Shown here: positions 13,126 to 23,026 of the stretch, piece after piece
Position numbering within the stretch: the first letter of the stretch is position 1
How the letters are laid out: the number at the start of each line of letters is the position of its first letter
Source of the DNA: Pseudooceanicola onchidii
GTDB lineage: Bacteria > Pseudomonadota > Alphaproteobacteria > Rhodobacterales > Rhodobacteraceae
Assembly (NCBI RefSeq): GCF_004959925.1
Contig: NZ_SPUW01000002.1
Span: 372,001 to 436,000 of the forward strand
Length of the DNA: 64,000 nt
Direction of reading: 5' to 3'
Notes under the pieces: generated by a model
What the model was told of the DNA's origin: nothing
Databases searched by the model: none
Seen by the model: only the letters and a program-made list of their open reading frames with translations
Position numbers and translations under genes: made by a program

Positions 13126-14775
13126 ATGACACGTTCAGTGCAACTATCCGCGTGCCTCGCGGCCCTGATCGCCCTGGGTGCGGCCCCGGCCCTGGCGCAG
13201 GGGGTCACGCTTGACCCCGGCAGCGCGGTCGACGCGCAGCCCGAGGGCGCAACCGCCGCGCCGTCCGATGCGGGTCAGGCCGCGGCTGCCGCCGAAGCGG
13301 CCGCACAGGCGCGGGATAGGACCCCGACTGCGCAACCCGCCCGGCAGGCCGTGGCGCGCGGATACGTGGTGCGGGACGTCGTGCTTGCCAATGGCTCGGC
13401 CTACCTGTCACCTGACGATCTGGCGCGGGTCGAGGCCGGGCTGATCGGGCGGCGCTATTCCCTTCAGGGGTTGGCCGCGATCCCGCAGGCCTTCAACCAA
13501 CTTTATGCCGAGCGGGGGATATCCACGGCGCAGGCCGTGCTGCGCCGGGTGGATGGCGGCCGGGCCACGGTCGAGCTGCTGGAGGCGCGGGTCGGCCAGA
13601 TCGGTGCCTCGCCCGGTCTTCTGTCGGATGACTACATCCGCTTCCGTATGGCGGCCGCGCCGGGTGATCTGGCGGACAACCGGGTTCTGGAAGCGCAGGT
13701 CCAGCGGATGAGCCTGACCGACAGCCTGCCCCTGCAGCTGGGGTTCGCGCCCGGGGCCAGCTATGGCACCACCGACATCACGGTCCTGCAGCCGGATCAG
13801 CCACGTCACACGACGGTCGTGACGCTGGACAACTATGGTTCGGTCTCGTCGGGGCGGCCGCAGCTGAGCCTGGCGCATACGGTGCGGTCCCTGACCGGCT
13901 GGAACGACCCGCTGTCGCTGACGCTGCAACTGCGCGAAGGATCGAAGGCCGGGACCATCGGCTATGCCCGCACGATCACGCCGGGCGGCGGGCTGCTGGG
14001 CTTCAGCTTCAGCCACACGGTGACTGAAGACGTCACCGGCGCCCCGCTGACCGGCCAGCAGACGACGGCGGATATGACCTATACCCAGCCGCTGATCGTG
14101 GAGCCGGCGCGCCGCCTGTCGCTGACCTTCGGGCTGTCGGGCTATGAGGAAATCGCGCGGCTGGCTGGCGTGCAGACCCTGGGCCATCGCGGCACCGAGG
14201 TATCGATCGGCGCGTCCTACTACCGCGCGGGCGAGGGCTGGAGCCTGACCCTGTCGCCAAGGTTTCTGGCGGGCCGGTACGACGATGCGGTGACCCCGGC
14301 GTCGAACATCGGATATTCGGCGGTTCAGTCGACGATCTTCGCCTCTGTCGCGATCGGTGAAGACCTTGTCGCGTCGGTCACGGCCTCGGGGCAGAAACGG
14401 CTGAGCGGGGTGATGCCGTCACAGCGCAAGTTCACCGTGACCAGCCCGTCGGCGGTGCGCGGCTATCCCACCAGCCTGAGTTCGGGCGACAGCGGCTATT
14501 ACCTGCGCACGCAGATCGAGACGCTGACCCCCTTTGACCTTGGGCAGGGGATCAGGCTTCGGCCCTTTGCCTTCTTCGATGCCGGGCAGGCCTATGACCG
14601 CAATGATGTCGGTCTGGGCATGGCCGCCAGCGTCGGCCTTGGTGTCAGCTTCGTCGCCGAGCAGACCGTGTTCGGCGACATCTACGTCGCGAAGCCGTTG
14701 AAGACCGGGATCACCGGCTGGGCCAATCCCAGCCGCGATCTGGTGATCGGCGCTTCGCTTTCCATGACCTTTTGA
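13126..14775 (+). CDS. TpsB/ShlB-type outer-membrane transporter for the adhesin
   Basis: A two-partner-secretion transporter of about 549 residues, expected to thread the upstream adhesin across the outer membrane. The ATG at 13126 is chosen because it opens directly into a signal peptide (MTRSVQLSACLAALIALG, cleavage after APALA near residue 24); the frame is open further upstream but that part has no secretion signal. A low-complexity Ala-rich linker is followed by a POTRA-like domain (about residues 79-160, RGYVVRDVVL onward). The rest is a beta-barrel carrying the conserved VRGYP motif (about residue 443) and FFDAGQ near the C-terminus, both hallmarks of the FhaC/ShlB family. It ends in SMTF, with an aromatic C-terminal residue as usual for barrels. 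Confidence 0.9.
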   Translation: MTRSVQLSACLAALIALGAAPALAQGVTLDPGSAVDAQPEGATAAPSDAGQAAAAAEAAAQARDRTPTAQPARQAVARGYVVRDVVLANGSAYLSPDDLARVEAGLIGRRYSLQGLAAIPQAFNQLYAERGISTAQAVLRRVDGGRATVELLEARVGQIGASPGLLSDDYIRFRMAAAPGDLADNRVLEAQVQRMSLTDSLPLQLGFAPGASYGTTDITVLQPDQPRHTTVVTLDNYGSVSSGRPQLSLAHTVRSLTGWNDPLSLTLQLREGSKAGTIGYARTITPGGGLLGFSFSHTVTEDVTGAPLTGQQTTADMTYTQPLIVEPARRLSLTFGLSGYEEIARLAGVQTLGHRGTEVSIGASYYRAGEGWSLTLSPRFLAGRYDDAVTPASNIGYSAVQSTIFASVAIGEDLVASVTASGQKRLSGVMPSQRKFTVTSPSAVRGYPTSLSSGDSGYYLRTQIETLTPFDLGQGIRLRPFAFFDAGQAYDRNDVGLGMAASVGLGVSFVAEQTVFGDIYVAKPLKTGITGWANPSRDLVIGASLSMTF

Positions 14776-14795
14776 CCCAGAACGGAGAATTTCCC

Positions 14796-15362
14796 GTGTC
14801 CCACCTTCGAACCCTTGGCCTTTCCCTTGCACTGGCGCTTGGCGCCACCGTCCTGCCGGCGCAGGAAGCCGACACGACCGCCGCGACCCAGGAGACAGCG
14901 GTCGCAACCCCGGCACCGGTGCGCAACGGCGCGCGTTATGGCGCCTGGACCGTCACTTGCGAGGCGCTTGGCGTCAACGAAACCGCCTGCGTGCTGAGCC
15001 AGACGCTGGTGCGTAGCGCGGACAACCAGTTTCTTGCCGAAATCCTGGCCTTCTGGTCGGGCGACGGCAGCACCAGCTACATGGCCGCGCGGGTGCCGAA
15101 CGGCGTGTTCTTCCCGTCGGGTTTTGCCTTCAAGCCCGAGGACAGCGAAGAGCGGCAGAGCTTTGTCTGGCAAAGCTGTTCGCGCGAACTGTGCGAAGGT
15201 CTGCTGCCGGTGGACATGGAGGCGCTTGGCGCGCTGGAAGACGGGGCCGAGGTCTTTGCCGGGTACCGCCCACGCCTTGGGGCCGAACCGCTGGTCTTTC
15301 GCCTGAACTTCGACGGCGTGACCGAGGGGATGACCGCGCTGAAGGCCGGTCTGTCGAACTGA
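14796..15362 (+). CDS. IalB-family (invasion-associated locus B) periplasmic protein
   Basis: About 188 residues. The GTG at 14796 is preferred over the TTG at 14772 because it has GGAG at about 14784 at good spacing and leads straight into a signal peptide (MSHLRTLGLSLALALGATV, cleavage after LPAQ). The mature protein has the IalB pattern RYGAWTVTCE, then CVLSQTLV, FVWQSCSRELC and a C-terminal VFRLNFDGV strand; four cysteines could form two disulfides. IalB proteins are secreted or periplasmic and were first described in Bartonella invasion; in free-living marine relatives the role is unknown. It begins 20 bases after tpsB and is probably cotranscribed. Confidence 0.8.
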   Translation: MSHLRTLGLSLALALGATVLPAQEADTTAATQETAVATPAPVRNGARYGAWTVTCEALGVNETACVLSQTLVRSADNQFLAEILAFWSGDGSTSYMAARVPNGVFFPSGFAFKPEDSEERQSFVWQSCSRELCEGLLPVDMEALGALEDGAEVFAGYRPRLGAEPLVFRLNFDGVTEGMTALKAGLSN

Positions 15363-15371
15363 CATGGTCCT

Positions 15372-15395
15372 GGGGTGGCTGAGTGTGGCCACCCC
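15372..15395 (+). terminator. Hairpin after the IalB gene, possible terminator
   Basis: Perfect 8-bp stem GGGGTGGC / GCCACCCC with an 8-base loop, starting 10 bases after the stop codon. No U-tract follows, so intrinsic termination is uncertain. Confidence 0.5.
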
Positions 15396-15506
15396 CGACG
15401 GATCATCGCGGCACCGGGCGGGCGTGGTTCGGGCGCAAGGGCCCGGTGACGTCGCGCCCCTGGGTCCGATCCGGGCCGTGCGCTGTGGCAGTGTTTTGCT
15501 GCACAT

Positions 15507-15525
15507 ATTTCACACGTTGTGAAAT
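15507..15525. promoter_or_regulatory. Palindromic operator candidate upstream of the TetR gene
   Basis: ATTTCACACGTTGTGAAAT is a perfect 8-bp inverted repeat with a 3-base centre, AT-rich against a GC-rich background. It lies about 80 bases before the TetR gene. TetR repressors usually bind palindromes of this size near their own promoters, so autoregulation is the simplest reading. Confidence 0.6.
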
Positions 15526-15604
15526 TTTCAGGTAAGGTCCGCATCGCCACCCATGAGGGTTGCGATGGTGAGGCTTGTGCAAGTCCTTGGGAAAAAGTTC
15601 TAAA

Positions 15605-16240
15605 GTGAAGTCGGGGTGGAAGCAGGACCCCGAGAGGGTCAAGCGCGATATCCTGACGGCCGCCATGGCAGAGTTCGCCAAGAGCGGGCTGGAGGGCGCA
15701 AAGATCGACGACATATCGGCGCGGACCGACACGTCGAAGCGGATGATCTATTACTACTTCACCGACAAGGAAGGGCTGTATGTCCGCGCGCTGGAGGCCG
15801 CCTATGCCAAGGTGCGCGCGCTGGAGGAAAAGCTGGATCTTGCCGACCTGTCGCCGGTCGAGGCACTGGAAAAACTGGTGGCCTTCACCTTCGACCATCA
15901 CCGCAAAAACGCGGACTTCATCCGCATGGTGATGATCGAGAACGTGCACCACGCGCGGTATCTCAGGGCCTCGGACGTCGTCCGGGACGTGAACCGAGAG
16001 GCCATCACCCGGCTCGAGGCGCTGATCGCGCGGGGGCAGGCCTCGGGTGTGTTTCGCGATGACATCGACGCCACCGAACTGCATTGGCAGATCTCGGCCC
16101 TGTCGGTGTTCAACGTGTCCAACAAGGCCACGTTTTCCGCGCTGTTCGGCAAGACGATCTATTCGAAGGACGGGCAGGCGCGGTTGCGTGACCGCGCGGT
16201 GGCGATGGTTCTGGGCGATGTGCTGAAAACGCCGCGCTGA
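15605..16240 (+). CDS. TetR/AcrR-family transcriptional regulator
   Basis: About 211 residues from the GTG at 15605; a TTG at 15575 in the same frame would add ten residues and cannot be excluded. The N-terminal HTH is clear: ILTAAMAEFAKSG, then DISARTDTSKRMIYYYFTDKEGLYVRAL, the classic TetR recognition helix and YYYF turn. The C-terminal ligand domain (about residues 75-205) contains HHRKNADFIRMVMIENVHHA and resembles the larger C-terminal domains of NicS/RutR-like members. A perfect 19-bp palindrome lies upstream. Targets beyond its own promoter are unknown; the adjacent IalB and DUF2478 genes are candidates. Confidence 0.88.
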   Translation: MKSGWKQDPERVKRDILTAAMAEFAKSGLEGAKIDDISARTDTSKRMIYYYFTDKEGLYVRALEAAYAKVRALEEKLDLADLSPVEALEKLVAFTFDHHRKNADFIRMVMIENVHHARYLRASDVVRDVNREAITRLEALIARGQASGVFRDDIDATELHWQISALSVFNVSNKATFSALFGKTIYSKDGQARLRDRAVAMVLGDVLKTPR

Positions 16241-16317
16241 TGGGCGGCAAGGCCGGGGTGCGACGTCCCCGCAGACGCCCCTTGCACCCGCCCGGCGTCG
16301 GGGGGAAGGTGGCCGAC

Positions 16318-16833
16318 ATGACGGGGAACAGCATGTTGGGATACATCCATAGCGCGGATCGCGGCGTGCCGAACGCGGTGCTGGCCGATCTGGCGGCGCG
16401 GTTGCAGGCGCGGGGGCTGCGTGTTGTGGGCCTTGTGCAGGTGCGCGCGCCCGAGGACGGGGCGCATCCCTGCGACATGGATCTGCACTGCCTGCCTGAC
16501 GGGCCGACCTTTCCCATTGCGCAGAAGTTGGGGCGCGGATCGCGCGGCTGCCGGATGGACCTGGATGCGCTGGAAGGCGGTGTTGCCTATGTGACCGACC
16601 AGGTGCGGGGAGGGGCGGATATCTTCATCCTCAACAAGTTCGGCGCGCAAGAGGCGCAGGGCCGGGGCTTTGCCGAAACCATCGCGCTGGCGCTGGACCG
16701 TGGCGTGCCGGTGCTGACGGTGGTGAACCCGCTGAACCTCGATGCTTTCCGCGCCTTTGCCGGCGGGGTCGAGACCGAGGTCGAGGCCGAGGTGACAGCG
16801 ATCGAGGCCTGGCTGGATCAGGCGGCCAGGTAG
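16318..16833 (+). CDS. DUF2478 family protein
   Basis: About 171 residues. The ATG at 16318 is chosen because GGGGGAAGG sits just upstream; an ATG at 16240 overlapping the TetR stop would add a basic Arg/Pro-rich stretch unlike the family. It starts LGYIHSADRGVPNAVLADLA, with QKLGRGSRGCRMDLDAL in the middle, FILNKFGAQEAQGRGF, and VLTVVNP near the end. This matches the DUF2478 pattern, a small alpha/beta fold that resembles P-loop NTPases. Some members sit beside molybdate genes, but none are visible here. Its stop overlaps the convergent aminotransferase gene by 16 bases. No function is claimed. Confidence 0.7.
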   Translation: MTGNSMLGYIHSADRGVPNAVLADLAARLQARGLRVVGLVQVRAPEDGAHPCDMDLHCLPDGPTFPIAQKLGRGSRGCRMDLDALEGGVAYVTDQVRGGADIFILNKFGAQEAQGRGFAETIALALDRGVPVLTVVNPLNLDAFRAFAGGVETEVEAEVTAIEAWLDQAAR

Positions 16834-17732
16834 GCGTCGTAAAGGTCCATCAGCCGCGTTGTCATCGCCCCGGGCAAGCCCTGCCCGACCGGGCGGCCGT
16901 CGATCATCGACACGGGCGTGATGCCGCCGAGCGTGCCGGTGACAAAGGCTTCGTCGGCGGCATAGGTTTCGGCCAGGGTGAAATCGCCTTCGCGCACGGT
17001 AAAGCCGGCCTCGCGCCACAGGCGGATGACGGTCTTGCGGGTGATGCCGTTGAAGCAGCACGCGCCGGAAGAAGTCCAAAGCTCGTCCCCCCGGAAGACG
17101 AAGAAGTTGGTGGAATTGCACGAGGCGACGAACCCGCGGTCGTCCAGCATCAGCGCCTCGTCCGCGCCCATGTTGATCGCCTGGATCAACGCCTGGATGA
17201 AGTTCAGCCGGGAATGGGAGTTCAGCCGCAGGTCAAACACATCCGGGGTCGAACAGCGGATGGTCGAGGTCATCAGCTTCAGCCCGCGCGCCTTCAGCTC
17301 GGGGTTGGGCTGCTTGTATTCTGCCACGATCACCACGGTCGGCCCGCCGGTGATGAACCGGGGGTCCTGGTTGACCGTGGATTTCAGCCCGCGGGTGATC
17401 ATCAGGCGGATGTGCACGCCGTCGGTCATGCCGTGATGGTCGAGCGTGCGGCGGATTTCGCGGATCAGCGTTTCGCGGTCCATGCCGATATCCAGCTGGA
17501 TCGCATTGGCGCCCTCGTACAGGCGGTCCATGTGGTCATCCAGCGCTAGCAGCTTGCCGTTGATCAGGCGAAGCCCTTCCCACACACCGTCACCAAGGAC
17601 AAACCCCGCGTCAAAGATCGACACCTTCGCCTCGTCACGTTTGCAGAACTGACCGTTGACGTAGATGTGCACGCGGTTGTTGCGCGGGTCGGCGACATAG
17701 CTTTGTGAAGAGGTGCTGGCGTCGGGGGTCAT
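16818..17732 (-). CDS. Fold-type-IV (class IV) aminotransferase homologue lacking the expected PLP lysine
   Basis: 304 residues from an ATG at 17732 preceded by AAGGA; an upstream in-frame start would add 19 unlikely residues. The class-IV framework is intact: SIFDAGFVLGDGVWEGLRL, IRLMITRG, a Ser/Asn-rich CNSTNFFVF and NGITRKTVI (PLP phosphate contacts), then GTLGGITPV. These are hallmarks of D-amino-acid and branched-chain aminotransferases. The PLP-lysine region reads DLRLNSHSRLNFIQAL. Aligned without gaps to the common RIKSLNYLNNILA motif, Asn171 occupies the lysine position, and there is no lysine nearby. It may be an atypical aminotransferase or a PLP protein with another role. It is convergent with the DUF2478 gene. 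Confidence 0.8.
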   Translation of the reverse strand: MTPDASTSSQSYVADPRNNRVHIYVNGQFCKRDEAKVSIFDAGFVLGDGVWEGLRLINGKLLALDDHMDRLYEGANAIQLDIGMDRETLIREIRRTLDHHGMTDGVHIRLMITRGLKSTVNQDPRFITGGPTVVIVAEYKQPNPELKARGLKLMTSTIRCSTPDVFDLRLNSHSRLNFIQALIQAINMGADEALMLDDRGFVASCNSTNFFVFRGDELWTSSGACCFNGITRKTVIRLWREAGFTVREGDFTLAETYAADEAFVTGTLGGITPVSMIDGRPVGQGLPGAMTTRLMDLYDAYLAA

Positions 17733-17811
17733 GGGCCTGTCCTTGATGGCGATGCAGCTAGTCGTAGCCGTCTCGGGGCCGGGGCGCAAAGCCGATGCCC
17801 TGCAGCCTACG

Positions 17812-17837
17812 AAAAACGCCGCCCCGAAGGGCGGCGT
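17812..17837 (-). terminator. Rho-independent terminator of katG
   Basis: On the minus strand this reads ACGCCGCCC, loop TTCG, GGGCGGCGT followed by a T-run. A 9-bp GC stem with a UUCG tetraloop and U-tract, 24 bases after the katG stop, is a textbook intrinsic terminator. Confidence 0.92.
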
Positions 17838-17860
17838 CAGTGTGTCGGATCAAGCCGGGA

Positions 17861-20116
<2,256 letters not shown>

Positions 20117-20143
20117 TTAACCCGCAGTCGCCTGATGGTTTTG

Positions 20144-20158
20144 ATAAGGTTGCCTTAT
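20144..20158. promoter_or_regulatory. Palindrome between katG and rnd, candidate peroxide-response operator
   Basis: ATAAGG TTG CCTTAT is a perfect 6-bp inverted repeat with a 3-base spacer in the divergent katG/rnd region. Read as ATAA, seven bases, TTAT, it resembles one half of the OxyR pattern ATAG-N7-CTAT. The regulator is inferred from position beside katG only. Confidence 0.4.
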
Positions 20159-20261
20159 GAATGGCGCTCCTCCGCGCGGGGACATGGAATGTGACGGCAG
20201 GGTGAATTGCAACCGTGTCATACTGGCGCTAGACCCGGCGCAGACCGTGACGGAGCTTCAT

Positions 20262-20876
20262 GTGACCAATCATCTTTACAAGGGCGATCTGCCCGACGGG
20301 CTGGATCTGGGTCCGGTTGTCGCCATCGACTGCGAAACCATGGGCCTGAACCCGCATCGGGACCGGCTGTGCGTCGTGCAGATGTCGGGCGGCGACGGGC
20401 ATTCGCATATCGTGCAGGTCGCGCTTGGCCAGACTGACGCGCCGAACCTGTGCCGGATGCTGGAAGATCCGAACGTGCTCAAGCTGTTTCATTTCGGGCG
20501 GTTCGACATCGCCGCCATGTTCAACGCCTTCGGGGCGCTGGCCGCGCCGGTCTACTGCACCAAGATCGCCTCGCGGCTGGTGCGGACCTACACGGATCGC
20601 CACGGGCTCAAGAACCTGACGCAGGAACTGATCGGCGTGGACCTGTCGAAGGTCCAGCAATCCTCGGACTGGGGGGCCGAAGATCTGACCCCCGCCCAGC
20701 TGGATTATGCCGCGTCCGACGTGCTGTACCTGCACCGCCTGCGGGACGAGCTGAACACGCGGCTGGCCCGCGAAGGCCGGACCGAGGTCGCGCAGGCCTG
20801 TTTCGATTTCCTGCCGATGCGGGCCAAGCTGGACCTGATGGGCTGGCCCGACACCGACATCTTCGCGCATTCATGA
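20262..20876 (+). CDS. rnd: Short ribonuclease D-type 3'-5' exonuclease
   Basis: 204 residues from the GTG at 20262, which has GGAG six bases upstream and gives the N-terminus (V/M)TNHLYKGDLPDG; the frame is open upstream but adds unconserved sequence. The DEDDy exonuclease motifs are present: VVAIDCETMGL (Exo I, Asp and Glu), LFHFGRFDIAAM (Exo II, Asp) and QLDYAASDVLYLHRL (Exo III, Tyr and Asp). The C-terminal HRDC domains of E. coli RNase D are absent, so this is the single-domain form common in alphaproteobacteria. Expected role: 3' trimming of structured RNAs. It precedes lptC and may share transcription with it. Confidence 0.87.
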   Translation: MTNHLYKGDLPDGLDLGPVVAIDCETMGLNPHRDRLCVVQMSGGDGHSHIVQVALGQTDAPNLCRMLEDPNVLKLFHFGRFDIAAMFNAFGALAAPVYCTKIASRLVRTYTDRHGLKNLTQELIGVDLSKVQQSSDWGAEDLTPAQLDYAASDVLYLHRLRDELNTRLAREGRTEVAQACFDFLPMRAKLDLMGWPDTDIFAHS

Positions 20877-20881
20877 TGGTC

Positions 20882-20899
20882 CGGGCGGCATACCGCCCG
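20882..20899 (+). terminator. Hairpin after rnd
   Basis: CGGGCGG CATA CCGCCCG is a perfect 7-bp stem five bases after the rnd stop, 18 bases before lptC. There is no U-tract, so it may be a processing or attenuation hairpin rather than a full terminator. Confidence 0.45.
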
Positions 20900-20917
20900 C
20901 TGCGGGGCTAGGCCGCC

Positions 20918-21520
20918 TTGGCGGGCGATCGCTATTCGCGACTGGTCGGCGGGTTGAAGATCATCCTGCCGCTGGCGGCGCTTGGCCTGCTGTCCACCGT
21001 ATTCCTTCTGTCGCGCACCCAGGAGGTGCGTCAGGACCTGCCCTTTGCCGATATCCAGCCGGGCGAGGACGGGCTGCGCGAACGGGTGCTGCGGCCGACC
21101 TTTGCCGGGGCCACCGAGGATGGCGACCTGATCGCCTTCGTCGCCGAAACCGCCCGGCCGATCGGTGAAGGGCTGGGATCGGTGCAGGCCGATGACGTGC
21201 GCGCGCGGATCGACCTGACCTCGGGCGGGACGATCACGTTCCGGTCCGACACCGCCACCATGGCGCAGACCCGCGGCGAGGCCGAGCTGCAGGGCGGCGT
21301 CGTCATCGTGTCGTCGCAGGGCTACCGCGTCGAGACCGAGAAGCTGACCGCCGGGATGGACGAGCTATATGCCGAAACCGAAGGCGAGGTGCACGGAGAG
21401 GGACCGCCGGGGCGCTTTGTTGCCGGTCGCATGGTGCTGCGGGCAAGCGAGCAGGGCGGCGATGCGCAATTGCACTTCACCGATGGCGTCAAGCTGGTAT
21501 ACCTCCCCCGATCCGAATGA
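20918..21520 (+). CDS. lptC: LPS export periplasmic/inner-membrane protein LptC
   Basis: 200 residues starting at TTG (no nearer ATG or GTG). A single N-terminal transmembrane anchor (about residues 11-30, LKIILPLAALGLLSTVFLL) is followed by a periplasmic beta-jellyroll. It contains the LptC-type VQADDVRARIDLTSGGTITFRSDTA and a run of YRVETEKLTAGMDELYAE strands. LptC passes lipopolysaccharide from the LptB2FG extractor to LptA. Identity rests on the fold and on being first in lptC-lptA-lptB. Its stop lies 11 bases before the preferred lptA start. Confidence 0.85.
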   Translation: MAGDRYSRLVGGLKIILPLAALGLLSTVFLLSRTQEVRQDLPFADIQPGEDGLRERVLRPTFAGATEDGDLIAFVAETARPIGEGLGSVQADDVRARIDLTSGGTITFRSDTATMAQTRGEAELQGGVVIVSSQGYRVETEKLTAGMDELYAETEGEVHGEGPPGRFVAGRMVLRASEQGGDAQLHFTDGVKLVYLPRSE

Positions 21521-21531
21521 GGATATTTGAG

Positions 21532-22014
21532 ATGACCCTTTTCAGACTTCTGGCGATTGCGCTTCTGTCGCTGCTGCCCGTGCTGGCGGCCGCGCAGCAA
21601 ACGGCCTTCGGGTCCGGCACCACCGACCCGGAAGCCCCGGTCGAGGTGGAGAGCGACGAGTTGAAGGTCAGCGAAGCCGACGGCACGGCCGAGTTTCTGG
21701 GCAACGTGGTGATCGTGCAGGGCGACATGCGCCTGGCCGCGCCGCGCGTTCTGGTCGTCTACGACGAGGACGGTGAACGGATCAGCAAGATGCAGGCGAC
21801 CGGCGGTGTCACGCTGGTGTCCGGAGAGGACGCGGCCGAAGCGCAGCAGGCGGATTACGACATCGACGCGGGGAACGTGGTGATGCAGGGCGACGTTCTG
21901 TTGGTGCAGGGTCAGTCGACCCTGTCGGGCCAGCGGATGGTGGTGAACCTGACCTCCGGCACCGCGCAGATGGAGGGACGTGTGCGCACGATCCTCAACC
22001 AGAAGAAAGACTAG
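21532..22014 (+). CDS. lptA: LPS transport periplasmic protein LptA
   Basis: About 160 residues. The ATG at 21532 has GAGGA at good spacing and begins a signal peptide (MTLFRLLAIALLSLLPVLA, cleavage after AAA); an ATG at 21517 overlapping the lptC stop is the alternative. The mature protein is an OstA/LptA beta-jellyroll: VEVESDELKVSEADGTAEFLGNV, then AQQADYDIDAGNVVMQGDV and LSGQRMVVNLTSG. LptA proteins stack to bridge the periplasm for LPS. It is three bases from lptB, so one operon is nearly certain. Confidence 0.9.
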   Translation: MTLFRLLAIALLSLLPVLAAAQQTAFGSGTTDPEAPVEVESDELKVSEADGTAEFLGNVVIVQGDMRLAAPRVLVVYDEDGERISKMQATGGVTLVSGEDAAEAQQADYDIDAGNVVMQGDVLLVQGQSTLSGQRMVVNLTSGTAQMEGRVRTILNQKKD

Positions 22015-22017
22015 GCC

Positions 22018-22785
22018 TTGGCTGCACCCGACCTTCAGATCCACGACGGCGACAAGTCGTCCGGCGGACTTCGCATCGAGAACCTGCGCAAATCCTACAA
22101 GAAGCGCGTCGTGATCCGCGACGTGTCGATGTCGGTGGCGCAGGGCGAGGTCGCGGGCCTGCTGGGGCCGAACGGGTCGGGCAAGACGACGACCTTCTAC
22201 GCGATCGCCGGGCTGGTCACGCCCGAGGGCGGGCATGTGAAGATCGACGGCCGCGACGTGACGGGCCTGCCGATGTACCGGCGCGCGCGGCTGGGCATCG
22301 GATACCTGCCGCAGGAGATGTCGATCTTTCGCGGGCTGTCGGTCGAGGACAACATCTCGGCCATCCTCGACATCACGCACAGCGACCGCCACAAGCGGCG
22401 CGAACGGCTTGAAGAACTGCTGTCGGAATTTTCCATCGAACACCTGCGCCGCGCGCCCGCGATGGCGCTGTCGGGCGGGGAACGGCGGCGGGTGGAAATC
22501 GCGCGCTGCCTTGCGGCCGATCCCAAGTACCTGCTGCTGGACGAACCCTTTGCCGGGGTCGACCCGATCTCGGTCTCGGATATCCGGCATCTTGTCGCCG
22601 ACCTGAAGACGCGCGGTATCGGCGTGCTGATCACCGACCACAATGTCCGCGAAACGCTCGAGATCGTGGACCGCGCCTATATCCTGCATGACGGCAAGGT
22701 GCTGATGTCGGGCACCCCGCAAGAGGTCGTGCAGAACGAAAACGTCCGCCGCGTCTATCTTGGCGACAGTTTCCGGATTTCGTGA
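22018..22785 (+). CDS. lptB: LPS export ABC transporter ATPase LptB
   Basis: 255 residues from a TTG three bases after lptA. Walker A is GPNGSGKTT, the Q-loop region [18 protein letters not shown], signature [15 protein letters not shown], Walker [14 protein letters not shown] and the switch His in [12 protein letters not shown]. The GERRR signature and FAGVDP are diagnostic of LptB rather than generic branched-chain amino-acid ATPases. It powers LPS extraction with LptF and LptG, which are not in this window. A GC hairpin follows immediately. Confidence 0.96.
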   Translation: MAAPDLQIHDGDKSSGGLRIENLRKSYKKRVVIRDVSMSVAQGEVAGLLGPNGSGKTTTFYAIAGLVTPEGGHVKIDGRDVTGLPMYRRARLGIGYLPQEMSIFRGLSVEDNISAILDITHSDRHKRRERLEELLSEFSIEHLRRAPAMALSGGERRRVEIARCLAADPKYLLLDEPFAGVDPISVSDIRHLVADLKTRGIGVLITDHNVRETLEIVDRAYILHDGKVLMSGTPQEVVQNENVRRVYLGDSFRIS

Positions 22786-22786
22786 A

Positions 22787-22800
22787 ACCGCCCCGGCGGT
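22787..22800 (+). terminator. Hairpin after lptB
   Basis: ACCGCC CC GGCGGT begins one base after the stop. The very short loop and lack of a U-run make it a weak terminator or an mRNA 3' stabiliser. Confidence 0.35.
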
Positions 22801-22835
22801 CGCAAGCCTTTGACAACCACGACATAGCGAGCCCA

Positions 22836-22871
22836 TTGACAGGGAAGGCTGGCGTACTTTCATATAAAGTA
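22836..22871 (+). promoter_or_regulatory. AT-rich promoter/operator candidate upstream of hpf
   Basis: TTGACA at 22836-22841 is followed 17 bases later by TTCATA, with TATAAA overlapping further on. A perfect inverted repeat, TACTTT CATAT AAAGTA (22855-22871), covers the -10 area. This suggests a sigma-70-type promoter controlled by a repressor that binds the palindrome. The position, about 155 bases before hpf, fits a regulated start for hpf-ptsN. Confidence 0.45.
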
Positions 22872-22972
22872 TGACACTCGCGAACCTCTTGGTCCGTTCT
22901 GAAACATCCTTGCGTTTCTTGCGCGAGATCAAGGAGCCGCAAGTGTCTTTCCGATGCATTCGACGCTGACGT

Positions 22973-22991
22973 CCGGGGCCCCTGGCCCCGG
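22973..22991 (+). promoter_or_regulatory. Strong hairpin in the hpf leader
   Basis: CCGGGGCC CCT GGCCCCGG is a perfect 8-bp GC stem ending 35 bases before the hpf ATG. With no U-tract it is more likely a leader structure than a terminator. Confidence 0.4.
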
Positions 22992-23026
22992 TAGCGCCTG
23001 CGCGACTTGTGATGAAAGGATACGGA

